From assembly GCA_003254905.1 (NCBI GenBank), contig QANU01004362.1:129321-193320 (forward strand): a DNA stretch of 64,000 bases, read 5' to 3'. The notes under the pieces were generated by a model, which was not told where the DNA came from, did no database searches, and worked only from the letters and a program-made list of their open reading frames with translations. The translations under genes were made by a program, and so were the position numbers. Origin of the DNA: Nissolia schottii. Taxonomy: Eukaryota; Streptophyta; Magnoliopsida; Fabales; Fabaceae. Below, in pieces: positions 24,227-36,900 of the stretch (positions within the stretch are counted from its first letter, which is position 1; each line of letters starts with the position of its first letter).

Positions 24227-27200
24227 CGCGGGGAAGCCGAAGGACGGTTTGGCTCTGGTTTGCGAAATCGCGTGAATTTTCTGTGTTATTTTATATTTTC
24301 TCGGGAAAATGGTTTTCTGGGAAAATTGGGGCTCCTTGGATGGTTGAAGAGAATCATGTATTTCTTTTTTCCACTTTTTTTTTTTAAAAAAAAATTACAA
24401 AAAAAGTTCACTTTTTTAGATTATTATGATGATGTTGTAGAAATAGTGATAACCATGTGAGGTTATGTGATCATGATTCATGGTTGTTGTTGTATCTGTG
24501 TTGTTGTAACTTATTTGGATCCTATGTCTTATAGCATTGAACCTAATCTGAGAGTTCTTGTGCTCTCTCTTTCTGGATCTGCTTCTTAGCAATTAAAACT
24601 TACTTACCATTTTTTTTTTACTCTTTTTTAATTTCTTCTGTACAAAATTATGGCAATCAGACGAGAGAATAAACTACATTCTGCTTATACTTTGCTTGTT
24701 TGATCTTGATATGTTGTCTATGTAGCTTGCATTGCATTTGATTGTCTAGTTTGCATTGCATACATTGGGTTTTTGAGAACAATACGTATAGGCAGTGTTT
24801 GGAATGTTTTAAGTTTGTGAATTGGTGTGTATAAATTTGATTTTTCAGTTAAATCTTATGTTTGGAATGTATATACAAAAATTAGGATTTGATTCATTTG
24901 AATTGGTTTAGAAACCAAATGTTATGTTAGATGCACTAGACTGTGTTTAAAACGATTGGAATTGCAGTAGGAAATGCTTTGATTTGTTGTATTTAAATAT
25001 TAAAATCAAGTCAATTTTGATAGGATTTCAAAATCAAAAGAAACAAATCTCCCTAATAGACTCCCAAATACACTCATAAAGTTGTAATTCTTTTGATTAG
25101 CTTTAGTTTGGTTTTGAAGTGTTTAGACCATCTTGTGGCAACGAACAACTTTGTTCACAAATCATTAGTGATGTTTATTTCTTGCGAGGGTTTGAACTTC
25201 AAGCATAATCACTGCGAGGGAATTCTCTACAGACAAGGTATTTTGCTGATGAAATATGTAAGCTCCTATATTCATGTGCAGTAAATGACTGTTTCATACC
25301 TAAACACCATAAAATCTTAGATGTTGAGATCTGTGACAAAATAATTAACACTTAATCGCCTCTTAACGATTTTGGACCAACAATTTCATTATAAAAATAA
25401 AGTGATGGTGTAAGATATCATTGTCTATTTAAAGGGGTTATTTATGTAGTATTTGGGAAGCTATCATTACAATCTATCATGCTTATTAATTTTTTAAAAT
25501 GTATTTGACAGTATGTAGCATTAGCCATATCTTTAATTGACAGGATTTGAGCATCAAACATCTTTTGCCATGTATTCCAACTTATGGTTGAGTCTGAGAA
25601 GAGTGATAAATGATACCTTCATAGCAACCTGTTGTTTATAGATAACTCTCTCCAGTTTTGATTTGATTTGATTTGAAGAGACCTTCTAGGAGGAGGATAA
25701 GTTCCTCCCAAATAAAATTTTGAGGACAGATACTCAGTTCATAACTTGGGTTGTAGCACTGAACCATTTTTGTCTTTGCAAATGAAGTTATACGGGGATT
25801 GATGAACAAAGTTTGATAAATTCTTAGTTACATAACGTGATAACGGAGAATAGAAAAAGTTTCTCTCCAAATTTTTGTTTTTATAAAAAGCCTTATAAAA
25901 AGTTATTTTTTTTAAGAGATAGAATAAGGATCCATGCTCAATTAGTCAATTTTTATTGGGATTTATAGAAATGCACTGTAGGTTCAGTAAATAAGTTTGT
26001 ATTCAAGCACATAAAAGTTTGTACTCTAGTGCGTATTTGAGGGAATGATTTCTTTTGACTGAAAATTTGTACTCTTGAAATAAAGATTCCTCAAATTTTG
26101 CACGTGATTCTCGCCCTTGAATTAAAGACCCCTCAAATTTTTTTGTATATGATTCTCTCTACACAACCAATGATCTGATGAAAACATTAGAGAGAAAATG
26201 ATTAAAACTTGGAGAGATAGTATATTTGTAATCTCCATCAAATTGAAAGTCAGAATCATATGTAAGGTTTTTGTAAGACTTGTTGACCATAACGAGGACA
26301 TCATTGGACTTCAAGTGTTTGAACTCGAGTGAGTGGGCGAGAAGTCCCTATACACTTAATATACTTTTCTATGGCTCTCTTGCCCGAGCTATTCATCTTC
26401 TTCAACACCCTTATTGTTGTGATGTCATTTGATTACTTAGGTCACAACCACATAGAATAATCTTCTACGTACATAACATAGAGGACTAGGCTTGGAGTTG
26501 GGGAAGGCTCATCATCATACAAATCCAATTCAAACAAACTTAATTGGTGTAGAGAACTGCATTTTGCAAACAACATGGGTGAGGATTGACAGAGAAATCA
26601 GACTTCGATTTAACAAAAACATGCCGATTGCCACAAATCAATACGTCGTTTGTCAAATTTTTCTAGATTTCTTTATCACATAATTTCACAAAACATGATT
26701 CTTCTCTACCCCAATCAAGTATGGTTTTTATCACACGATGACCCTTGGAATCATATAATGAAACTCAAAGAACGGTGGAACAAAGCAATCCTTTGTGGTG
26801 GTGACCAGGGAGGGAGTGTCAAGAAAGTATAAGAGAAAAGAAATCCATAAGGGTACATTCTGTGGTGCATTGTGTTGAGATTGGTGCACCGCACACCATC
26901 TGTCAGCAACACACTTCGAAAATGCGGTTAAATACATTTAGAATTGTGGCTAAACAGAACCACATGTGTACTTTTTTTAGAGAAGGAAGCAATTTATTTT
27001 TTAAAATAAAAAATCGGATGCTGGTTTCCTTAGTAGCCCCAAAAAAATAAAAAGAATACCAGATGCTAAATTCTCAAGTTAACATGATATTGACGGATCA
27101 AGGAGGAAAAGCAATTTTGTTCTGATGGCTAGCTCTATAAAAAACAGAATCCTTGTTTTGGTAGACTAATTGACATGTGGGTAATGTTCTGTATACAAAA

Positions 27201-27438
27201 AACGATAGGCACAAAGGATGACATTGAAGAAAATGGATAAGTTGGAGGAATCAAAAACTTAGTGTGACCAATAAAAAGAGAGCTTGAAAGGGAGAGTGGC
27301 ATATGCCACAATATGTACCGGCATATGTATTTATGATGTAATTTTATTGTTGCACAGAAAAAAAAAATTGGGGTAAGGTGATTTCAGTCAAAGATTAGGG
27401 CATTTAACCAACCTATCCAAGCATAATAACCACTTACG
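24227..27438. other. 3' UTR and intergenic DNA, no gene recognised
   Basis: T-rich 3' UTR directly after the ERF3-type stop. The stretch 24790-25080, which starts 'ggcagtgtttggaatg' and ends 'ctcccaaatacactc', has the look of a Tourist-like MITE, but its inverted ends are too diverged to claim. Around 26120-26520 minus-strand frames hint at a decayed coding fragment that I cannot identify. Confidence 0.45.
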
Positions 27439-27829
27439 CGGCTTTTGTTTAACAAGACAAGACAAAAATATTGAGATACGGCGATAAAAATCTTGTTTGT
27501 TTATTAAGTCAAACACAAAAATTTGTGTCATAGAGCAAAAAAAAATAGTGTATTTTTTGTGCCTCCGTTTTGCCGAGACATGAAGACACAACTTTTCAGA
27601 TTAGAATAATGTGTTTTTTTATTAAATTAATGCAATAAGGATATTTTAAGTCATTTGAAGTGTATTTTCTATCTTGTATTTATTAAACCAAATAAGATAT
27701 AAATACAAATAAATGTGTTTTGTACACTGTCACCAAACAGAATACAAGACGGAATTGTACTTATTTTTTTATGTCTTTATCCCATGTCTATGTATTATTG
27801 TCCCGTCTCAACAACAAAACACAACCTTA
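27439..27829. mobile_element. MITE with 'gttgtgttt(g/t)' type inverted ends
   Basis: The left end 'ggcttttgtttaacaagaca' (from 27440) and the reverse complement of the right end 'ggttgtgttttgttgttgag' align. Both are followed by matching blocks: 'gacaaaaatattgagata' against 'gacgggacaataatacata', then 'tttgtgtca' style motifs. The length of about 390 bp, lack of coding capacity and AT-rich centre fit a short non-autonomous DNA element. hAT-type is possible, but no 8 bp duplication was confirmed. Confidence 0.45.
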
Positions 27830-28862
27830 TAGTATTGCATATAAGTTGCTTATTAAAAGAGACTGATATCATGTAACTTTTGAGGGGAAAAAATATTATT
27901 GACAATGATTCTTTTTTTTGTTTTACCCCTAAACAATTATTTGTAGTCCATTGTATTGAAAATTTATACTCCAATGAGATAGGAAGTAGAGTTGCAATGA
28001 TTGGAGGACTAGTAGAACAAATTTTTATGGAAAAATAAAAGTCAATCTTGGAGTCATAGTCAAAGTCCACCTTGAACGTTCAATTAATTGAAGAAATAAA
28101 CGGGACTCCACGGTGAATACACTTAACCACACTTAAAGGCATGGACTAGCTTGCTCAAGTGATTTTTGAGTCCATATGATTTATTGAATATCAATGTGAT
28201 TGAGCCAATATTTTATTTAAGTAATTATTGTAATTTTTGGGCCTCAAGTATTATTTGGACCCCCCTTTAATAATTTTAGGGTTTTTTTTTTTACTAATTT
28301 CCTTAGTTATTAAATATCTTATTTTAATATAAATAGCTACATTAGTTATTAGCCAAAGACAACTTTTGATTATAACTTTTATTGTGAGGTTTAGCCTTTT
28401 ATTACCTCTTGTTTTATTGTGAATATTCATTTTATGTCAAGATTATCCATCATAGGTTAATTGAGGGTTACGGCTACATATCTCAAGTAAGGGTTGGGAG
28501 ATTAACCTTTCCAAATCCAAATCATTTAGCTGTGTCCTATCGTGTTTTTACACTGGATTTGTATCACCTATAATTCAAAAGATAAAATACATTCCCCCAA
28601 TATCATATTTTGTTATCCGAAATTGAACGGCTTGATATGTAATTTAGATATAAATAAGACAGAATGAAATTTTATAAATATTTAAACGGACTAAGATAAC
28701 TTGCTAATCTATTATCTTATATCGTTTTCATAATTGTGTGCATTGCAGAAATATTAACCTAATTACTATTATTAAAACACATGATTTTAGTATCACACAA
28801 ATGTTAACCTAACTATCATTAATCGTAAGCAGTTATTATTATTATTATTCATAAATATACTT
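27830..28862. other. Intergenic; probable body of a Helitron-like element ending at 28885
   Basis: AT-rich, no gene. If the + strand Helitron-like 3' end at 28863-28885 is genuine, its body lies in this interval, but no convincing 5' TC end was found. A (TTA)n run lies at about 28836-28850. Confidence 0.35.
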
Positions 28863-28885
28863 GCGTGTTTCACACAAAAACTAGT
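28863..28885 (+). mobile_element. Helitron-like 3' terminus, + strand
   Basis: A short stem 'gcgtgtttcacac' is followed after five bases by the terminal CTAGT (28881-28885), the hairpin-then-CTRRT arrangement of Helitron 3' ends. Its close match to the end at 33420-33447 suggests the same family. Confidence 0.5.
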
Positions 28886-28931
28886 CTAGGTATTATACAT
28901 CTTTTTAGTTAAATATATCTTTTTAGTTAAG

Positions 28932-28960
28932 ACTAGTGTTCAGACCCGCGCTATGCGTGA
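28932..28960 (-). mobile_element. Helitron-like 3' terminus, minus strand
   Basis: On the minus strand the sequence reads 'acgcatagcgcgggtctg' then 'aacactagt'. This is a GC-rich imperfect hairpin ('cgcatagcgcggg') followed by the CTAGT end (28936-28932). The GC-rich palindrome resembles the 'cccgtgcgt..gcacggg' hairpins of dicot Helitrons. The element it closes would extend to the right through the B3 fragment. Confidence 0.55.
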
Positions 28961-29589
28961 GTAAATACTTTTATTAAATTATTTAACATTTTTTATTGTT
29001 GCATTTTATATTAGCATCAAACACAGTGAAAAATGAAAATTATATTCCATCTAAAATTCTAATACAACACCACAATTCAACGACTGAATCATCCAAACAT
29101 TTTTAAATAATAAACTATACTATCAATGAATCTGATGCATAAAACTTATAATATGGCGTGCAATAAACGATTTTCAAGTTACTAAACCGCTTTACCAAAA
29201 TATAGTGGTTATGTTATACTTTTACAAAAGTTAAAAAATCACACCATGTGTACTAAATTAAGTGACTGAGTATGACCTGCTAAAAGAAGCCTTAAATTTG
29301 ATTTACCACGTACACAAACCCATTGCAATGACTTATAAAGGTTGTCAATACATTTCTATGTAACATAATAAAGACATTAAAGAACAAATAACTGAAATAA
29401 GTAATTAAAACATATGAAATAAAACAAAAAAAAAAAAACCACTTTGGGATTCACCAATTGAGCTTTCCTCTCTCCGGCAAACTAAAGATGTTAAGCAACT
29501 CTTGTTCCACTGTCCTCCACCATGGCTACAAAAAACTTGTTCCTAAACATTAGAATAAACAAAACTTTTCTAGGCTTACATCATTTCTG

Positions 29590-29862
29590 AATAAATGTCA
29601 TTGTTACTAATTTCTAATTAAAAAAAATTCTAATTTACAATAACCAACACACTTAGGTAAAAGAAAAAATAAATAAATCAACATTTAAAGACACACATGA
29701 TCTCTAGGTTCAAAAATATGCTCAATAAAATGTCATTGTCACTAATTTCTAATTACAAAAATTCTAATTTACGATGACCAACAAACTTAAGTAAAAGAAA
29801 AAAAAATCAACATTTAAAGACATACATGATCTCTAGGTTCAAAAATATACTCAATAAACCAA
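29590..29862. repeat. Tandem duplication (~135 bp x 2)
   Basis: Two adjoining copies, about 29592-29726 and 29727-29862. Each runs from 'aataaa(a)tgtcattgt' through 'actaatttctaatta' and 'aacatttaaagaca' to 'gatctctaggttcaaaaat'. Copies differ at scattered bases. The stretch lies inside the region bounded by the Helitron-like ends and has no coding capacity. Confidence 0.75.
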
Positions 29863-30000
29863 ATGTAATAGGTTTAGAGACACACATGGTCTAATAGGTT
29901 CAAAGACATACATGATCTAATAGATTCAAAGATAATACTAAAAACCATATTATAAAAGTATAACACACAGAGAGTTCAAAATCATATTACCATATGGCAA

Positions 30001-31184
30001 TTAATTAGCTTTTTGCACTGAAACATTGATGATACAATGCTTCGGATCAATAATCTCAAAGATGCATGTATCATTTGCCTTTAAATAGTTTGCCTCACAA
30101 AATTCTTTCCACCCAAAACCCTATTTAGTCTGGTTTTTCTTTGAACAATTTAACTTGAAAGGGTAAAGATGTTCCTTACCTCTACGCCGAAACCTCAACA
30201 ATAAGCTACCACTCAATCCATAACTATGACACGTGAAAACTCAACAGAAAATGTCTAATTACAAAAAACTTCAATCATGTTAGACATAAGAAAAATTTGT
30301 AAATATAAAAATCTAACTTTTCGCAAATACAAACTGAATTACCATTTAACTTTGAGTAGCTTCATACTCTGTCAATCTCTTTGGAAATTGCCTACAGTCA
30401 GTTATGTATAAATAAATTAAATCTCTGAATGTTAGAAACCAAAATATCTATTTAAACTAACAATTAGATGCTACAAAATGTGAATCTCCTGGTTCTTTTT
30501 ACCTTAGGGCTTGTAGGAGCTTTCATCTGGGACATGATTAGAATCGTCATTGAGAATAGGAGACTATGGGTGTTCTTCAGTGTCCATAGCTTCTAATTCA
30601 TCATTCATCATACTATCAACATCAATAATTTCTGCTACAGACTCTAAATTTGGAAGAACATGATCTTTTGTCTTTCAGCATATCTCCCAACAACAATGAT
30701 TCTCTTCCAATCATCAAATGGTTGTATATAGAATATACCATCATTTTGATAATCTATTTTCAGTCCATACTTGTTCTTCAACCATAAAAGTTGATCAAAT
30801 CTTAAAATCCTTCCTCAAATAAAGTTTTTTCCCCATTGTGCATGACCTTCAACTTGAAGCAATTGTCCTTTTCATCAATAGTGTAAACTGTGTGCCCAAA
30901 TTCATTGACATACTGTTTGACGATATTCCTTGGAATTTCACATAAAACCTAAGTATATACATTAGACAAATTACAAACACTTTACACTAATAGGTAGTTA
31001 GTTGCAACATTTTACAATTTGGTCTTGCCATGGGCAGGTTGATTTCTATAAAGTTGTCCTTCTTACAACTCCTAACTTGATATTTGGTTTGAAAAGAAGA
31101 CATTCTGCAAAAGTAAAATAGACCATGAGCACAGAGTGTACAGATTCTCGTTGTTTTCAACCTCACACTGCATTTACTTTCCAA
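30001..31184 (-). pseudogene. Decayed B3-domain protein gene
   Basis: Minus-strand pieces of a plant B3 DNA-binding protein. From upstream (high coordinates) down: 30960-30815 translates as a B3 domain half (VLCEIPRNIVKQYVNEFGHT, then a core with KLKVMHNGEKTLFEEGF) and meets a stop. It continues in another frame as LKNKYGLKIDYQNDGIFYIQ. Around 30660-30500 is an acidic linker (SVAEIIDVDSMMNDELEAMD) broken by stops. At 30120-30001 is the end of a second B3 domain (GWKEFCEANYLKANDTCIFE), closing at a stop. A short frame at 31184-30987 may be the first exon. Stops and frame changes between domains cannot all be removed by introns, so I call it a pseudogene. Its place between Helitron-like ends makes gene capture possible. 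Confidence 0.6.
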
Positions 31185-31230
31185 GCAAAATAAAAAAGGG
31201 TGGATAAGAAGAACAACTCTCGATCACTCT

Positions 31231-32130
31231 CTAAACTAAAATATTGTTCAATACATTTATGCTTATATTCATAAAGATACAGGGAAGGCTGGCACAATAA
31301 TTTGTTTCAACAGAAAATTTGTAGCATCTAGAAATGGCACAAAGATATGAAATTCTATGGATTTTGTTTTCCCTACTTATCAATAATGAATTCATCTTCC
31401 TAAGCAATTCATCTTCCTGACCAAAATAATGTTCAAAAGCATCATCGATTTGTTTCAACACAAAATTTTAAGTATCTATAAACAGAACAAAAGAACAAAC
31501 ATGTTATCAAAACTCAGCCATAAACATATTGCTAAAAACCAAATTTTGCAATTGAAAGTACCATAAAGATGCATCAATAACAAAAAGTAACAGAAAAAAC
31601 ATCTAAACTAAGGGTTGACAAAGAGCTCAACAATTTGTTTCAAAATATTGCTGTATACATTTATGCTTATATTCATAGTGTACATATTCAATTCATCTTC
31701 CCAAGCAAAATAGTGTTCAAAAACATCACCAATTTATTTCAACACAAAATTTTAAGTATCTATAAATAGAACAAACATGTCATCAAAAGTCAGCCATAAA
31801 CATACTATTACGAACCAATTTTTGAAAGTACCATAAAGATACACCAATAACAAAAAGTAACAGAAAAAACATATAAACTAAGGGTTGATAAATCGCTCAA
31901 CAATTTGTTTCAAAATGAAAATTTGTAGCATCTAGAAATGACACAAAGATAGGAAATTCTATGGATTTTATTTTCCCTACTTATCAATAATGAATTCATC
32001 TTCCCAAGCAAAATATTGTTCAAAAACATTACCAATTTGTTTCTAACACAAAATTTTAAGTATCTATAAACAAAACAAAAGAACAAACATGTCATCAAAA
32101 TTCAGCCATAAACATACTGCTAAAAGTGGA
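31231..32130. repeat. Three diverged tandem copies of a ~230-400 bp unit
   Basis: Copies at about 31231-31600, 31640-31890 and 31900-32125. All share 'aattcatcttcc', 'aacacaaaattttaagtatctata', 'cagccataaacata' and related blocks. The first two also share 'accataaagat..a(c/t)caataacaaaaagtaacag'. Middle and outer copies differ in which segments are kept. No coding function is visible; the repeated minus-strand peptides derive from the repeat itself. Confidence 0.75.
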
Positions 32131-32434
32131 ATGTCACCGAAACCTCACAGCGTTAGGTCTTCGAACAAAAACCTGTGTCAAAGATAACCCACCAGGCACC
32201 AATTAAACAAATTCCAAATACAACTAATTACAAAACGGTGTTAGGTCTCCTTCAAAAAATTTACCCAAAAAGACCAAACCAAAAAAAAATAAAAAACAAA
32301 AAACATAAATTAGGAATAATACCTCCACTCCAAAAGGGCACGAAACAGAACCACAACAGTCCCACAGTGACTGAAATTTGACGAAAATGCGACCACGCAA
32401 TGGAGAACTACCATTGACAACACACGATCGGCAT

Positions 32435-32871
32435 TAGGGTTTGGGGTGTCCACAATTCTTTTTCGGTTTTATGAAAAATCATATACAATAGATGAGTTTA
32501 AATTTTATTTTTGAGTTTAAGAGTTTATTTATAATTGAGCATGTTTTACTATTTATTATGCTTAACTACTTAATTATGTTTATATTGCTATACAGCTGAA
32601 GTGTTATGACATAGATATTGATAAATAAAAAATAGTTAAAAATGATCGCGCATACTTATTCACGACTTTGTATTTAAATCATAAAAAATAGACTAAAATT
32701 TTAATTTTTTTAAAAAAAATAAACAAGTTAGCGGGCATACCCGTCCGTTTAGCCTGCAGACCTACTATAAACGAGTCGGATCCTAAAAATAGGCATAATT
32801 TTGGCCTAATCCGTTTAGGCCCACGAGTCTAAACGGACTGGCCCAGCCCCTTTGACACCCCTACCTGACAC
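32435..32871. mobile_element. Possible hAT-like MITE with 'ggggtgtc' ends
   Basis: The right end reads 'cccctttgacacccct' (about 32856-32871), a common plant hAT-type terminus. On the left, 'gggtttggggtgtcc' (about 32437-32451) could be its inverted partner. The last 160 bp ('gcgggcatacccgtccg...ctggcccagccc') has the composition of this repeat class. Match between ends is short, so the call is tentative. Confidence 0.35.
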
Positions 32872-33419
32872 TTCTTATAGTGTAGATTACAGGCTCATCT
32901 AGTGAATTTGACAAAAGAGTTGTTTAGCGAGGCTTCTAGAATCTCCCTTAATGAAGCATGAGAGGGATGGAGATACGAAAAGGAAAATTGAGATGAAAAA
33001 ACATATTTTGAGACTAAGGTTATGATTGGAAGGGTGACTTTGGAGGGACTGACAAGAAAGGGAAAGGCTTAACTTGAGTAAATTGTGTTTAGAAATGATT
33101 TAATTGGAGGGGTGGAATGGTCATAGAGGGACACCTTGTCCCTCCTTTGCCATTAATTTTTGATATTCTAAATTGAAGGTTAAGGACGGAATGAGAGACA
33201 TTTTTTCTTTCCCTCTCTCCTTAAACACATCAAATTTTTAAACAAAAGAGTATTTATTGTTGGTTCCTTTCACTCCATGTCTTTCCCTTCTTGTTCATTA
33301 TCGACAATTCCCTTCCATCACCAATAAAACTTCTAAACATAACATAAAATCTGCCTCTCTCCTTGCATATCCCGAGTTCTTGGTAACTAAGTTACCATAT
33401 TAGTACTATAAATTTAGTT

Positions 33420-33447
33420 GCGTGTATCACACGGATATTACACTAGT
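33420..33447 (+). mobile_element. Helitron-like 3' terminus, + strand, second copy
   Basis: A palindromic stem 'cgtgtatcacacg' is followed by eight bases and CTAGT (33443-33447). It closely resembles the terminus at 28863-28885 and closes the 4.5 kb block that starts with the opposite-strand terminus at 28932. Confidence 0.5.
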
Positions 33448-33960
33448 TACTATTATTTGTTATTTTTTTTAATATCTCAAAATAGTTAAAATATGATTTA
33501 ACTATTTAATGCACCATAAAGAACTAAATTTCATATTTTAGACTTGGTTGCATAAAAAATTTGTTATGTAAAAAATCACAAAAAAAGGTGATTATTTCAA
33601 TTTTTTTTATTGATATTTATATTGGAATATTTTTGGGGTAAACCTAAACCATTTTTCCTATATAAATAAATTTTGAAGTTTAGATATTCACTACCGAAAA
33701 ATAAAAATTGAGTTAAACAGTAGAACCTCTCTCCCGAAAATAAAAAAGTGAGCTTTTTTCTTTTCTTTTTCTTATTTTTTGCAGTGTTTTTCTGTGTCTG
33801 TGTCCTCCATTTTCATGTCTTCCTTTTCTCACTTCCTCAAAGGAACTGATAGAAACGACGACGACGACGACGACGACGATGATGGTGATGCCGTGTCATC
33901 TTTGATTATACCTAATGCTGTGTTGTGTTTGGTTTTGTTGAGAATTACAGAGAATCGTAA
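33448..33960 (+). promoter_or_regulatory. Upstream region and 5' leader of HUB2, with uORF and GAC repeat
   Basis: No separate gene. A T-rich tract at 33750-33782 precedes the probable leader. The leader contains an upstream ATG at 33815 and a trinucleotide run of GAC units (about 33858-33882) that runs into GAT/GGT codons. In the frame of the upstream ATG this encodes a run of about nine aspartates. That uORF is out of frame with HUB2 and overlaps its start. Promoter core not identified. Confidence 0.45.
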
Positions 33961-36900
33961 ATGGAAGACTCAGAGACCTGTGAACCCGAGAAGAAGAGGC
34001 CTCACCTCAGCTCCGTTTCTTCCCGCATGGCCAGAAACTCTCCATCCAACAACAGCAAAACCGTAACCCCCACTCTCCCTCCTTCTATTTGTGTGTTTGT
34101 GTTGCTTTTATGTCTCTGCTGGTGTCTTCTGTTGTGTTGATAATCTAATTCTGAGCTTGATTGTTTGCATTGAATTGGGCGTGTGATTGGGGTTCTTAGA
34201 GCTGTTTGGTCCTGTGGGCACAGAAATGGATTTGCTGTTTTGTTCTTCAGAGGGAGTTAGTTTGTGGATGGAAGGGAATTTGTGATATTTGAGACGATAT
34301 TGTGCTTAGTGTGCTCATTTACTGCTGACTAGGGCTGTCAAGAGTTGTGGCTAGGATGAATTTAATGTCTTTTGATTTGTTTTCTTGTTAAGATATAAAG
34401 TCATTCATTGCCCAACAACTTTTAAGCTTTTGCGGGAGACGAATCTTGACATGGTATGAGAGCGTCTATGATGACTAAGTGGTCTAGAGTTCGATCTTTG
34501 CTGCCCCCCCATTATTCTAAATATAATAAATTGTGTTTTAACACAAGATGGGTAGGCTTGTGCATTATCTTTGCTCAAGCCCTTGTGTGAGGGGCATGCT
34601 TAGATGAAGAGAAATTCATTGCCTCTAAATTTCTTGTACTGCTTAATGTTTTTGAGAGGGATGCTTCAATTCATTGAGAAACCTTTGTGTTGGGAAAAGG
34701 AAGGAAGTCAAATCGTTGTGAAAATGTGCCCGTCTATGCCACAATTTGGTGTATTTGGTTGGAGCATCGTAACTCTTGCATTTTTAATAACAGAATATCG
34801 GACAAGAAAATCCTATGCGATAAGATTAGACGTTTGGCTTCCACTTGCTATAAATTTCATAATCTCTTTAGAGGGATTTCTCCCTCCGATATGTTAAGAG
34901 ATTTGTGTGCTTTGTTGTTTTATTTTATTTTATGTTTTTCTCTTTTGTTATCATTTGATCTTGTAAAGAGGATCTCTTGTCCACTTACATCCTTGTAACC
35001 TTCCTTTCTTCTTCTTAATGATATTCTTCTTTAATAAAACACAAATGTTATAGACTTGTATAGTTCTTTAAACTGAAAGATATATGCATCTCAAGGGGAA
35101 GAGGGGGGGTATGGACTTTGAAGTGATTGGCAAGAGATTTAGTAGTGACAACACTGCTTTGTCTCTTGTTCATCGTCATTAGTCATGACAACTCTATTTG
35201 TGTGGCAACAAGACTTTTTTTCTTCGTCATGGTTTGCTTACGAGTTTTTCTTGCATAATGGGGAATGATTGGGCTCCTTCCAGGCTGATGCAGGAGTCTT
35301 ACAGGCACAGAACCAGCAGCTTGTTCAAAAGATAGACATCCAAAAGCATGCTTTGCATGACCTTGAAGAAAAAATTAGAGAATTAAAAGAACAGCAAAAT
35401 TCGTATGATGACTTTTTAATTGCAGTGAACCAACGCTGGATTCAGGTTATTCTTTATCATAATGCTTCTGTTTCTGTTGCTCGTCCTCTCGAATTAGTTT
35501 TATTTTACTTTCCCCTTTTGAAATTAACAGTTCCATAAAAAATAGTGCATGTTCTGGTGGCTGTATGGGGGAGGGGTCAAAGGCCAGGCACCTTCCGAGT
35601 GATATTTTTGTAGCATATACATATTGGTTTAACTTTCTTATTTCCTATTCTAGCTGGCTGATGATCTGATTCTGCTTGGCGTACGAGCTGGTAGAGGCAA
35701 AGACGCATTGCAAGCATTGCATAACCCTGGTAATTCTCATGGTACTTTCAGCGTTTTATTTATATCCATAAATTTTCCTTTTTCCCCTAGTTTCTTGAAG
35801 TATGAAGAAAATTCAAGAGACTGACTACTCTCTCTAGGTTCACTTCCTTCATGTCCTGCAGAGGATATATTTCTATGTAGATTGATCCAGCGAGATTCTG
35901 TCGAAGGAAGCAGTAGCGGTGAGACCATTAATTACATTGAGGAAAGCCTAGCTTTACGTCGGTCATCGACATTGGAGTTGTTGAAAATCCTTCAAGATAC
36001 CATTGACGCTCAGATGGAAAGAACTGACAGTATAGCCCAGGTTTTGCATGGAGAATTAACTTCAGAAGGTCAAAACATTTGATGTGCTATCCAATTGTTG
36101 AGTTATATTGATTTTGCTAATGATTGAATAAATATTTTTCTTCCAGATATCATTGGTGTAGGATTGTTTGACGAAATTTGTATAATTAATCTGTTGTGGT
36201 TACTTGTTCTTGGGTTTGCAGATGCTGTAATCCAAATGTCTAAGATTGGGGATATGATGAAAGAGGAGACAACTAATTTAACTGAAGTCATTGATGCTCT
36301 CCATGCTATGCATAAAGAGTATGCTGTTGGTATTCAAAATTATATCAGCTGGTGCTTACAAGATCAATCCGACATTAAACGCCTTGCAGGTCTCTGATAT
36401 GTTTCTTTTTCTTTTTTGTTCTAACTACATTAGTTATTGTGAAATTTAGAATGATGATGTCTGTCTCTAATTATCTTGATTATGAGATGCTTTGATTTCT
36501 CTAGTGTTAGTCTGCCATAGTTGGAAACAGGAAGGTTTCTTTGTGTTTAATGACAATTTTTTCGCTAGTATTATTCTATGATGTGTGAGTAAATTTCAAT
36601 TTGGACCTTGAATTCAAGAACCAAAGTGGGGCCTTAATGTCATGAACCATCTCTCCCAAAAGTTTAAGTTGTTAGGTGAAGGAACACATGGTTTTTTATA
36701 CCTAACACTGCCCTTCACGTAAAAAACAAATTGATGCGACCGGCCCAAAACTGCATCACTTTGGTGTGGTGAGGTGACGTGGCCACAACATTGAAGGAAT
36801 GGGAATATTAATAAAAATATAAAATTATGCATCTAACAACAAAGTATTAACAAAATAAAACTTAAGTCATATAAATACGTTAGAATCATTAAGCTATTCA

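Noticed and set aside
26120-26520. Possible decayed coding fragment on the minus strand
   Set aside because: Peptides look coding-like in places but are broken by stops, and I could match no family, so no feature is claimed.
31910-32098. Repeated short minus-strand frames with shared peptides (31231-31461 and 31910-32098)
   Set aside because: The shared peptide is a by-product of the tandem DNA repeat, not a conserved protein.
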